This document shows positions 9,160-16,111 of a stretch of 64,000 bases of DNA, one piece after another. A model generated the notes under the pieces. It saw nothing but the letters and a program-made list of their open reading frames with translations. It was not told where the DNA came from and searched no databases. The stretch comes from Bacillota bacterium (GTDB lineage: Bacteria; Bacillota; Clostridia; Christensenellales; Aristaeellaceae): positions 1 through 64,000 of the forward strand of contig JAEZHM010000074.1 of assembly GCA_023416585.1 (NCBI GenBank), given 5' to 3'. The position numbers and the translations under genes are program-made. Every line of letters begins with the position of its first letter. Within the stretch, counting starts at the first letter, position 1.

Positions 9160-9525
9160 ATGAACCAGGTCTATCTGTCCGGCATCGTAGCCGATTCCCC
9201 CATCCGCGTAGGGAAAGCGGAAGACGAGATTCCCCATGCCGTACTTCAACTGTGCGTCAGTCACAAAACGAACAAGGGGGAATGGCGCAGGGAACTGTAC
9301 ACCATCAACAGTTGGAACGCTGCCGCCCAGTGGGTCCTACAAAATTTGAAGCAAGGGCAGCGGGTGGCGCTGCTGGGATATTTGACCCAGCGCATGCTTA
9401 AGACCGGCGACGGGGTATTCATTTGCGTGGAAGTCACATCACAAGAGTTTTTGCCGATGGAGACGAAGGTGCGGAATAAAGAAGATCCCCTTGCTTATGC
9501 ATTGGCATCTGATGAAGGGTTGTAA
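9160..9525 (+). CDS. ssb: Single-stranded DNA-binding protein (phage-type SSB)
   Basis: 121 residues with an OB-fold SSB domain: MNQVYLSGIVADSPIR at the start, a central beta region with ELYTINSWNAAAQWV, then GQRVALLGYLTQR. It would bind and protect single-stranded DNA during replication or recombination. The usual acidic C-terminal tip (DDDIPF type) is missing; the protein ends LASDEGL, as in some phage SSBs. The start follows AAAGGAGGAG. It is the first gene of cluster 1 and the only sign of a former early region, since no helicase, primase or recombinase remains. Confidence 0.75.
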   Translation: MNQVYLSGIVADSPIRVGKAEDEIPHAVLQLCVSHKTNKGEWRRELYTINSWNAAAQWVLQNLKQGQRVALLGYLTQRMLKTGDGVFICVEVTSQEFLPMETKVRNKEDPLAYALASDEGL

Positions 9526-9546
9526 GACAATATAGGAGGATAAGTA

Positions 9547-9978
9547 ATGTCCACTGTCATAGATTTGTTGAAAGGGCTTAGATATACGCGCCTTGAAGTC
9601 AAAATCCTCGATCAAAGAATAAAAAGGCAGCAGTTGGAAATGCAAGGAGTTTCATCGGCACGCCTTGGCGGAATTACGCACAGTCATCATTTGCCTGAGG
9701 GGCTGGACCGCATGGTTGCCAAGAAGGACGAACTGGAACGCGCGCAGGAAAAATCGATCGTTCGCTTGTATGAACAGATGAAAGCGGCGGAGGAATTGCT
9801 AAGAACTGAAGACGACCCTCAGATGCGGCTGCTGATGCGGTTGCTATATGTGGAAGAAAAGAAATTGCATGAGGTTAGCAAATGCATGTATGTAAGCAAA
9901 GCAACTGCCGAGCGGATCAATAAAAGAGTAAAAGAAAAATATGGTGCTCAAAGAATGATGACAAATGAGGGAGAATGA
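9547..9978 (+). CDS. ArpU/DUF1492-like phage late transcription regulator
   Basis: 143 residues. The N-terminal two thirds are helical and charged, with a coiled-coil look. The C-terminal part (about 98-135, LLYVEEKKLHEVSKCMYVS and onward) reads as a sigma-70 region 4-like helix-turn-helix, as in ArpU/RinA-type proteins that switch on late genes in phages of Firmicutes. AGGAGG lies eight bases upstream of the start. It is followed at once by a promoter-like motif and then the structural genes, the normal place for such a regulator. Terminase and capsid genes that would usually follow are absent. Confidence 0.65.
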   Translation: MSTVIDLLKGLRYTRLEVKILDQRIKRQQLEMQGVSSARLGGITHSHHLPEGLDRMVAKKDELERAQEKSIVRLYEQMKAAEELLRTEDDPQMRLLMRLLYVEEKKLHEVSKCMYVSKATAERINKRVKEKYGAQRMMTNEGE

Positions 9979-10074
9979 GTATGCAATCCATGATATAGTG
10001 TAGGTGGAGGAGCGTATGGCATGGCGCGGCTCCCCCCTTAGCGGCCCTACCCGGATTTATTCCGTGTAGGGCCG
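9976..10074 (+). promoter_or_regulatory. Candidate late promoter and leader hairpins
   Basis: GAGTAT at 9976 and CCATGATATAGTGTAGGTGG (9988-10007) recur with few changes at 25613-25641 (CATTCATGATATAGTTTATG). Both are followed by a GGAG..AGC / GCT..CTCC hairpin. Here a second hairpin follows: CGGCCCTAC (10042-10050) with GTAGGGCCG (10066-10074), with an inner CGG/CCG pair. The place directly after the ArpU-like gene and before the tail operon suits a late promoter with an attenuator-like leader. No promoter activity is shown. Confidence 0.45.
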
Positions 10075-10151
10075 TATTCATTGGGCAAACAAGATAAATA
10101 AATACCAATGCGCAGGACATGTCTTATACGAATGAGAAGGGAGTGATTTTC

Positions 10152-10373
10152 TTGCGTATTCAATTCGTGGAAAACTATGAACAGTACAAAAAGGGTGAAG
10201 ACCATGCTGTTCGGGATGGGCTTGCCCTAAGGCTGCTGGAGCAAGGCAAAGCCAGGCTGCCTAAGCAGACGGAACAAAAAACCACAATGCTGCCAGCAGC
10301 GCCGCCGGCACAGGCAAATGCAAAAGAAAACGAAAAGGGGACTAGGAAAAAGATGGCGGAAGGAAAAAAATAG
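10152..10373 (+). CDS. Short phage protein upstream of the tail genes
   Basis: 73 residues from a TTG start at 10152, chosen because GAAGGGAGTG lies at the right distance. The N-terminal 35 residues (RIQFVENYEQYKKGEDHAV... and LLEQGKARL) resemble small phage proteins that precede tail genes and have a KGEVxxVxxxxAxxLIExG pattern. The rest is a charged Lys/Ala/Pro tail. The last codons read GGA AAA AAA TAG, which contains an A_AAA_AAA slippery heptamer just before the stop. Function is unknown. Confidence 0.5.
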   Translation: MRIQFVENYEQYKKGEDHAVRDGLALRLLEQGKARLPKQTEQKTTMLPAAPPAQANAKENEKGTRKKMAEGKK

Positions 10374-10573
10374 CTTCCATAAAAAGCTTGGCAGTGCACG
10401 GCCCAGCTTTTATCGTCATTATCGCCGGCAAACAGCAAATATTATCTGTCCGCCGGAGAGCCGGGAACTTTCTGATTCCAACACGGATGACTTGCGGGAT
10501 TTTCCATGCAATATCCCGGAAGCCGGCAGAGGCAAATGCATGTTTACCATATTTCTATTTGGACAGGATGTGA
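10374..10573 (+). CDS. Possible -1 frame extension or small gene before the tail terminator gene
   Basis: The -1 frame relative to the preceding gene stays open from the A7 run at 10364-10370 to a TGA ending at 10573, eight bases before the next start. It encodes about 66 residues (IASIKSLAVHGPAFIVIIAG and onward). A TTG at 10388 could also start it, but no ribosome site is seen. The amino-acid makeup is not convincing for a phage protein. It could be a frameshift extension, a decayed gene, or chance. Confidence 0.25.
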
Positions 10574-10580
10574 GGACGCG

Positions 10581-11210
10581 ATGAGAACAAGTACACGGCT
10601 GAAAAATCTGAAAGATTGGCTGACGGAAAATGCTTGCAGCGGGAGGAAAATGAAAGCGCCAGGTTCAAACGCATTGGAGATTAGATACCGGGAACCCACC
10701 TGCCGTCTGTCCATTTTTTCGGCCCAGGTAGCAGCTGATGGTACCAATATCTACGAGAATACGGATATGGCCCCCGGCATTCTCATTTTCATGAACCGCA
10801 GCGGCATCCGGGATCATTACAAAAAACGCGATAAGCGAAGCAAGACAATGCGGCCAATGGATTTGAGGGAATTTCTTGAATTGCAATTGATGTTCATTGC
10901 TTATGATCCCGGCCATCGGACGGACGAAAGCCAGCAAAGCGGTTCTTTGGAGGACATATTGCCCAATGAGGAAGAGGCTGGTTTTGCTGTGCTTGACTGG
11001 GCGGAAGAGACGATGCAAAAGCTGGTGGAAAACAGTATTGTGCCGGGTACAGACCTCATCGTGGACCAGGTTGGGCTGGAATTTGGCCCCCTGAAAGAAA
11101 ACGGCGTCCTGGCCGAAAAAAAGCCTCTTTACTATGCCGTTCTGAACTGCACGTTTGGATGTGCAAGCCAGGCGGTGGAAAACCCGGAAACAATCAATTA
11201 TCTGGACTAG
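10581..11210 (+). CDS. Phage structural protein upstream of the sheath (tail terminator/completion candidate)
   Basis: 209 residues from the ATG at 10581, favoured over an upstream in-frame ATG because GTGAGGA precedes it. The protein is soluble and mixed alpha/beta, with no membrane segment or known motif. In contractile phages of Firmicutes the gene just before the sheath often encodes a tail terminator or neck protein, and that position is the main argument. It lies 15 bases from the sheath gene and is presumably co-transcribed. Confidence 0.5.
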   Translation: MRTSTRLKNLKDWLTENACSGRKMKAPGSNALEIRYREPTCRLSIFSAQVAADGTNIYENTDMAPGILIFMNRSGIRDHYKKRDKRSKTMRPMDLREFLELQLMFIAYDPGHRTDESQQSGSLEDILPNEEEAGFAVLDWAEETMQKLVENSIVPGTDLIVDQVGLEFGPLKENGVLAEKKPLYYAVLNCTFGCASQAVENPETINYLD

Positions 11211-11225
11211 AAAGAAGGAAAATCG

Positions 11226-12680
11226 ATGTACAAACATGGTGTATATACTGTTCTGGAAGGAACAGCGCAAGAAGTCCTGAAGGGTGTGAACGCACCCATC
11301 TACGTGGGTACAGCTCCGGTACATACAATTCCGGGCGGCTCTGGAAATGTGAACAAACCTGTGCGCGTAGCCAGTTTCGAACAAGCCAAGGCATTGTTTG
11401 GCTATCGTGAAGATTGGGCAGCGTATACCCTTTGTGAAGCCATGTACGCCCACTTCACGGAAAACGCGGTAGGCCCCATTGTGCTCATCAATGTACTGGA
11501 TGTCAAGAAACATAAGGAGGCTGCTCCCTTGGCACAGACGGTTACCCCTGCAAGCGGGAAAATCGTTCTTGCCGGTATGCAGAACGCGGTGCTGGATTCG
11601 CTGAAGGTTGGCAGTAAAGCGGCTTCCGCTTACCGGCTGAGCTATGAGGATGGCGCCGGAAAGCTGACCATTACAGAAACAACCGCAGGCAGCCTGGGAA
11701 CGAATGAGCTTGAAATCTCCTACGATGTTGTTGCTCCTTCCCAGGTGGATGACGAAGATCTGGTGGGAACTTATGATGGGGAAGGCGTTTCTACAGGCAT
11801 TCAGGCTATTCGAGATGTATACCAGCTGACAGGTTACATCCCTGGCACCATTCTTTGTCCGGGGTACAGCCACAGAACCGCCGTTCGTGCAGCCATGCTT
11901 AATATGTCGCAGAAGGCGAACGGCCACTGGGACAATTTCATTTATACCGATATCCCCCTGGCCGGCGAGGAAAGCGCAATGACATTGTCCGCCGCAGCGG
12001 CCTGGAAAACGGCCAGCGGGCATAACGCGCCCAACGAAAAGATCTTCTTCCCCATGTGGAAAACGCTGTCCGGAAAGATGTATCACCTCAGCGTACTGTT
12101 CGCGGTCAACATGCAGATGCTGCAAATCAAAGCAAACGGCGTTCCTTATCAAACGGCTTCCAACACGGCGCTGCCTGCCGGACAGGCGTATTATGGCGCA
12201 GGCCGGGACAATTATCTGCCGGATGAAGAGGCTGTAAACAAGCTGTTAGGCGCCAACGGAATTACCAGCGCTGCGTTTACCGCCGGTGTATGGAAGCTTT
12301 GGGGTGCGCACAGCGCCGCCTACGACTCATTTACGGATACCGGCGAGAATGTGGCGGATACACGCCGTGGAATGCTCAACTACCTGGGAAACCGGTTCCA
12401 AAGCGTTTATGGAGATGAAGTGGATATCCCCATCTCCAGAAACCGCATTGCACAGATCGCGGCCCAGGAGAATGAGTATATTGGCCGGCTCATCTCCATG
12501 GGTGAACTTTTGTATGGAAAGTGCAGCGCGGTGATCAATGCGGAGAACAAGGATCAAATGAAGCAGGGAGATTTCAAATTCGTATATGAAATCACAACAG
12601 CTCCACTTTCCAAGAGTTTGACGATGGTAATGACCCACACGGATGCGGGCCTTGCCACGTTCTTTGAGGAGGATGCCTAA
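11226..12680 (+). CDS. Contractile tail sheath protein
   Basis: 484 residues, the length expected for Firmicutes phage and tailocin sheaths. The N-terminus (GTAQEVLKGVNAPIYVGTAP) and the C-terminal domain (GDFKFVYEITTAPLSKSLTM) match the sheath family pattern, in which the C-terminal domain forms the inter-subunit mesh that contracts. AAGGAAAA precedes the start. It overlaps the tube gene by one base in a TAATG junction, showing translational coupling. No break is seen. Confidence 0.85.
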   Translation: MYKHGVYTVLEGTAQEVLKGVNAPIYVGTAPVHTIPGGSGNVNKPVRVASFEQAKALFGYREDWAAYTLCEAMYAHFTENAVGPIVLINVLDVKKHKEAAPLAQTVTPASGKIVLAGMQNAVLDSLKVGSKAASAYRLSYEDGAGKLTITETTAGSLGTNELEISYDVVAPSQVDDEDLVGTYDGEGVSTGIQAIRDVYQLTGYIPGTILCPGYSHRTAVRAAMLNMSQKANGHWDNFIYTDIPLAGEESAMTLSAAAAWKTASGHNAPNEKIFFPMWKTLSGKMYHLSVLFAVNMQMLQIKANGVPYQTASNTALPAGQAYYGAGRDNYLPDEEAVNKLLGANGITSAAFTAGVWKLWGAHSAAYDSFTDTGENVADTRRGMLNYLGNRFQSVYGDEVDIPISRNRIAQIAAQENEYIGRLISMGELLYGKCSAVINAENKDQMKQGDFKFVYEITTAPLSKSLTMVMTHTDAGLATFFEEDA

Positions 12681-13195
12681 TGCAAAAGCAAATCGTAAGC
12701 ATCATTGAAGATTTCCGGGTCTTTGACGGCACGGTGCTGGTGGAAGATGTACAAAGCTGCACGCTGCCCAAAATTACCAATCCTGTAACCACCATTTCCG
12801 GCAGCGGCATGGCCGGTAACATTGATATGCCGGATTCCTCCAGGGTAAGCTCCATGGCGTACAGTTTAGCCCATAACAACGGTCTTAACTGTGGCATGCT
12901 TTGCCGGCCGGGGGTTCACGACAATGAATTCAGAACGTCCGTGCAGGTGTATGACAAGGAAAAGGGCACTATGGTGCGCAAGTCCGTAAAACACCGCCTG
13001 CGCGGGTTCTTTGCGGGAGAAGAGAAGGGTACGATCCAGAGGGGGAATCCCCTGGGCTCCACCGTCAATTTCAATTGTATCCGGTATGAGCGGGAAGAAG
13101 ACGGCGTGATCACGCAGCGTATTGATATCCCCGCCGGTATCATTGAATATGGCGGCGTGAGCTATACCAGCGAAACGCAAAATCTGCTTGATTAA
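12680..13195 (+). CDS. Tail tube protein
   Basis: 171 residues, in the place and size of P2 FII-like tube proteins. These stack as hexamers inside the sheath and form the channel. Recognisable parts are EDFRVFDGTVLVEDVQSCTL, GSGMAGNIDMP near residue 45, and a beta-rich remainder. It starts within the sheath stop codon and looks intact. A 313-base gap with a run of hairpins follows. Confidence 0.8.
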   Translation: MQKQIVSIIEDFRVFDGTVLVEDVQSCTLPKITNPVTTISGSGMAGNIDMPDSSRVSSMAYSLAHNNGLNCGMLCRPGVHDNEFRTSVQVYDKEKGTMVRKSVKHRLRGFFAGEEKGTIQRGNPLGSTVNFNCIRYEREEDGVITQRIDIPAGIIEYGGVSYTSETQNLLD

Positions 13196-13219
13196 GGGCA
13201 AGGGATCAAGAGACACAGC

Positions 13220-13486
13220 CTGAGGGACGGTAAAAGTATTACCTGTCCTTCAGACTAATAAAAAACCAGGGGAGGCATTGGAGGGCCGAGGCCCTCCAAT
13301 TTTCAATCGAATATCAGCGACATGTGCGGTGATTTTCGTTGGAATTTCGAAGAAATTCCAACCTTGCCCGAGCAAACGACCGTAAAAGCCAAAGCTTTTA
13401 CAGTGCAGCGAGGGAAAAAACTCTACAAAGCGGCATTCGCCGCTTTGTAGATATACTGGGGGACAGGCAGAAAACTGCCCGTCCCC
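13220..13486 (+). other. Array of six consecutive hairpins
   Basis: The gap between tube and tail chaperone genes holds six stem-loops in 267 bases: 13220-13253 (15 bp with a bulge), 13278-13299 (10 bp, then TTTT), 13338-13362 (11 bp, 3-base loop), 13382-13401 (8 bp, loop CAAA), 13423-13450 (12 bp, loop ATTC) and 13459-13486 (11 bp with one mismatch, loop AAAA, then TTT). The second and last look like terminators. Together they could set the ratio of sheath and tube to later genes, or be a structured RNA or a mosaic of palindromic repeats. Confidence 0.75.
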
Positions 13487-13508
13487 TTTATTAAAGGAGG
13501 GTCAGGCC

Positions 13509-14330
13509 ATGCTTACGGAAAAAAGAGTTGACTCCAAGCCGGGATATGACGCAGATCTTAACAAGACAGATGAGGGGACAGGAAAGCAGGATTTAGTATC
13601 TTCCTCTGAAGCGATAGACGAAGAACAAATCAGTGAAATACTCAAGGGAACCCTGGAGCTTATCTCCCCCATATTAAGCTGCGGAAAAGAATTGAACGAA
13701 ATCGACTTTGATTTTTCCAATATCACCATCGAAGAATTAACAAGCGCACTGGACCGGCACATGGGCGGCAATCCTGCATCGATTCTGCCGGAACAGCAGT
13801 TTGCTGTCTTTGCGCTTGCCTGCAGGGGCTTTGAAGGACTGGATGAAAAGGACATTCTTGACCGCTTGCAGGCTGAGGATGGCTTTGCAGCCACGGTGGC
13901 GGGCGGAAAGTTCCTGGATTACCTGGTTGGGCGGGGAAATATCCGCTTGCTGAATGCACTTGCGCAAGGAGATGATGCCAAAGAGCTCTATAGGCGCGGA
14001 AGCATAGAGCTTGAAAAGCCGATAACAGGGCCGGAAGGGCAGCAAATTCATGGGCTTGCCTATGACTTTTCCAGGATTACAGGGAACAAATATGTGGAAA
14101 TATTGGGATCGCATTCAGATACCCAGGTAGGTTTTGGCTACAAGAAGGCAAGGAAACTTTACTTGGAAGCCGTTAAAACAGCCAATGGCTGGACCGGTAT
14201 CATGGCCAGCGATGTGGAAAAGCAACTGACACGGGAGGACATCTTTTCAGGGCAGCGGGTGGCCATCGGTTTTTTTATCACCACCTACCTTGGAGCGCGC
14301 AGGCATACGAAGCCGAGGCAGTCCAGGTAG
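13509..14330 (+). CDS. Tail assembly chaperone, zero-frame product (gpE-like)
   Basis: 273 residues, start set by AAAGGAGGGTCAGGCC. The position after the tube gene, the helical acidic character and the lack of signal or membrane segments fit a tail assembly chaperone that coats the tape measure protein. The last 18 codons of this frame are Arg-rich and unlike the rest (GARRHTKPRQSR), while the -1 frame continues with protein-like sequence. The natural long product is therefore probably made by a -1 shift at 14270-14276, listed separately. Confidence 0.65.
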   Translation: MLTEKRVDSKPGYDADLNKTDEGTGKQDLVSSSEAIDEEQISEILKGTLELISPILSCGKELNEIDFDFSNITIEELTSALDRHMGGNPASILPEQQFAVFALACRGFEGLDEKDILDRLQAEDGFAATVAGGKFLDYLVGRGNIRLLNALAQGDDAKELYRRGSIELEKPITGPEGQQIHGLAYDFSRITGNKYVEILGSHSDTQVGFGYKKARKLYLEAVKTANGWTGIMASDVEKQLTREDIFSGQRVAIGFFITTYLGARRHTKPRQSR

Positions 14331-14476
14331 AGGCCGGCGGGAAAACCGCTTATCCTATGCTGATGGATATGACCGTATTTTCATTTTTGCGCTATAGGCA
14401 AAGGCTTTACGAACACCTGCAGGAAGTGACGGAGTATCGGGCTTCTAACCGGGAGGAATCCGCTAGACAGATCTAG
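13509..14476 (+). CDS. Tail assembly chaperone, candidate -1 frameshift product (gpE/E'-like)
   Basis: Reading GGT TTT TTT ATC in zero frame, seven T (14270-14276) form a T_TTT_TTT slippery heptamer. After a -1 slip the frame continues YHHLPWSAQAYEAEAVQVEA, then a helical tail with FSFLRYRQRLYEHLQEV, ending at TAG 14474-14476. P2 gpE/E' and lambda gpG/GT use the same device, and the tail end with aromatic and Trp residues is typical of E' or T extensions. A single missing T in the assembly would look the same, and other homopolymer breaks occur in this window. Confidence 0.6.
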
Positions 14477-14514
14477 GATATGCAGTTAAGACCAGGAAGA
14501 AGGATGTGAATGGG

Positions 14515-15429
14515 ATGCAAATCCTGTTAATGAATACGGATATCTCAGGAAGATATCCGGTAAAGGCCCTGCGGACCGATGACACGGATGGATGCGAGCA
14601 GGATGCGTGCATTCTGGAAGCAACCGGGGATTTGGCCGCCCGGGAATTACTTGGGATCCGTACAGACGACTTTTTGGAAGCGTCAGAGGAAGGATATACC
14701 ACCGGGCGGCTATACATAGACGCCATCACTGAAATGGATGGCGTTACAACGGTCTATTCCAGGGGAATGAGCGCCAAGGGCATAGAAAAGGGCTGGTCAA
14801 GCTTTGAAAATGTAACGCTGATGGAGCTTATGCACCTGGCAGCCTCGGAACTGAAAATGGGATATCAGCAATTTGGTATTACCGACCAAAAATATGAGCG
14901 ATTGATACGCAAAGGGGAAACCTGGATCGAGTTTCTGCGGCGGCTGCTCAGGCTGGAAGGAGCAGTACTCAAATGCACCGATGGCAAATTGACTGCCGTA
15001 TCCATACCATGGGCACAGGCCCAAAACCCGGTGCGCACCTATGAAATCACCTCTGAAACAAACGGCTGTCTTTATACTGAGAATTTTCGCGCCTACAGGG
15101 AATGCATTCTTTCCGGAATCGATCTTCAGGGAAAAGCAACAGATACAGCCGTGCCGGGAGACCGGCAATGGAAACCGGGCGATATACAGCCTCAGAACGC
15201 AAAACAGGGGAAACGCTGGGCGCAGGGTGAATTGCTGGCGGTTAACCGCATGTGCAGTACTCTACGCCTTGACCTCACGTTTACACCCGGTATTGCGGCC
15301 ATGAGCCGTGTGGACATCACCGGGATGAGTATCACCAAAGGGCAGTGGATCGTAGGCCGGATCGAACAGGACCTGATCCAAAAGACGAGCCGTATGTATT
15401 TGAGGCCTTGCATTACGACAATACAATAG
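14515..15429 (+). CDS. Baseplate hub protein, late control gene D-like
   Basis: 304 residues from the ATG at 14515; a GTG at 14506 lies too close to the GAAGG site. The layout matches gpD/gp27-type hub proteins: a beta domain, a central domain (GETWIEFLRRLLRLEGAVL), and a C-terminal beta domain with GQWIVGRIEQDL. The hub joins the tube to the central spike. In most relatives this gene lies after the tape measure; here it lies before it, a sign of rearrangement. Its last 90 codons are duplicated in decayed form at 15586-15876. Confidence 0.75.
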   Translation: MQILLMNTDISGRYPVKALRTDDTDGCEQDACILEATGDLAARELLGIRTDDFLEASEEGYTTGRLYIDAITEMDGVTTVYSRGMSAKGIEKGWSSFENVTLMELMHLAASELKMGYQQFGITDQKYERLIRKGETWIEFLRRLLRLEGAVLKCTDGKLTAVSIPWAQAQNPVRTYEITSETNGCLYTENFRAYRECILSGIDLQGKATDTAVPGDRQWKPGDIQPQNAKQGKRWAQGELLAVNRMCSTLRLDLTFTPGIAAMSRVDITGMSITKGQWIVGRIEQDLIQKTSRMYLRPCITTIQ

Positions 15430-15454
15430 GCGGTGAGAAAATAAGGAGAATAGT

Positions 15455-15876
15455 ATGCCACACATCCCCTATGGCGGAACCATTGATCAAGGTGTGATCA
15501 TAAGTGTTGCACAGGATGGGGCTAGGGTGGCCAGTTATTCGAAGCCCGGGGTAGTGACTAAACCGCTAAAAGCTACGTTTATACAGCTGTGCCGGGCGGA
15601 CGGGAATGGGAACCGCGAGGTATTGTGCCGGGGAATGAAAAAGGCCAGACCAGGCGGTGGGCAAAAGGAGAGCTTTTGAGCAAGAACCGCATGGGCGGAT
15701 GCTTTGAAATGGCCATGCCATATGACCCTGAGCTTGCAGCCATGAGCAGGGCTGACCTCATGGGGATGAGCATCACACGCGGAAGCTGAATTGTTGGGAA
15801 TGTGGTGCATGACATGAAGAAGGAAAAGACGAACCTCCTGCTGCGGCCATGCATCACAAGTATTCAGCGAGGTGAA
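15455..15876 (+). pseudogene. Remnant of a gpV-like start fused to the gpD 3' end (cassette copy i)
   Basis: Bases 15455-15585 encode IDQGVIISVAQDGARVASYS, close to the starts of the genes at 16112 and 19215. From 15586 the DNA turns into a second copy of the gpD C-terminus (GREWEPRG, RWAKGELLSKNRM, RPCITSIQ) in another frame, with a TGA at 15787 where gpD has Trp. It is a recombination scar: a gpV/fibre cassette start joined to a repeated hub tail. AAGGAG still precedes the first ATG, so a 74-residue peptide could be made. Confidence 0.7.
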
Positions 15877-15899
15877 GGGGATTCCGTGCCTGCGGGTAC

Positions 15900-15935
15900 G
15901 GCCAGGGCTTTCCGGTCGCCCTGGACCTTCGGGAC
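15900..15935. repeat. Dispersed palindromic repeat (GGGCTTTCCGGTCGCCC family)
   Basis: AGGGCTTTCCGGTCGCCCT followed by an ACCTTCGGG-type tail. It belongs to the family seen at 29739-30280, 33873-33912 and 41572-41612. Arms AGGGC / GCCCT pair around TTTCCGGTC. Confidence 0.6.
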
Positions 15936-15978
15936 CATGCATCACAGCGATACAGTAATACTCCTTCTAGCGCTCCGC

Positions 15979-16095
15979 GCCACCTCCCGGAGGGTGAAGC
16001 ATGGAGCGTTGGAGCGAAGCGGAAACGCGGAACACCGGAGCGGGCGAACTGTGTTCGCCCCTACGGTGCGAAGGGCCTCCAGAGAGAGGCTTTTA
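15979..16095. repeat. Dispersed intergenic element B, copy 1
   Basis: Shares CACCTCCC(C)GGAGGG, GAAGC.TGGAGC.TTGGAGCG, ACGGTGCG and a closing AGAG..GGC/AGAC TTTTA with 45631-45735. The inner hairpin differs in sequence but not in form: GGGCGAAC (16042-16049) with GTTCGCCC (16053-16060). It ends just before the ribosome site of the fibre gene. It behaves like a REP-type repeat found in many bacterial genomes. Confidence 0.6.
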
Positions 16096-16111
16096 TTTGG
16101 GGGGGATTAAA

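Noticed and set aside
10665..12152. Long minus-strand open frame (495 codons) opposite the sheath gene
   Set aside because: It crosses two genes with clear family matches on the plus strand and has His/Phe/Cys-rich shadow composition.
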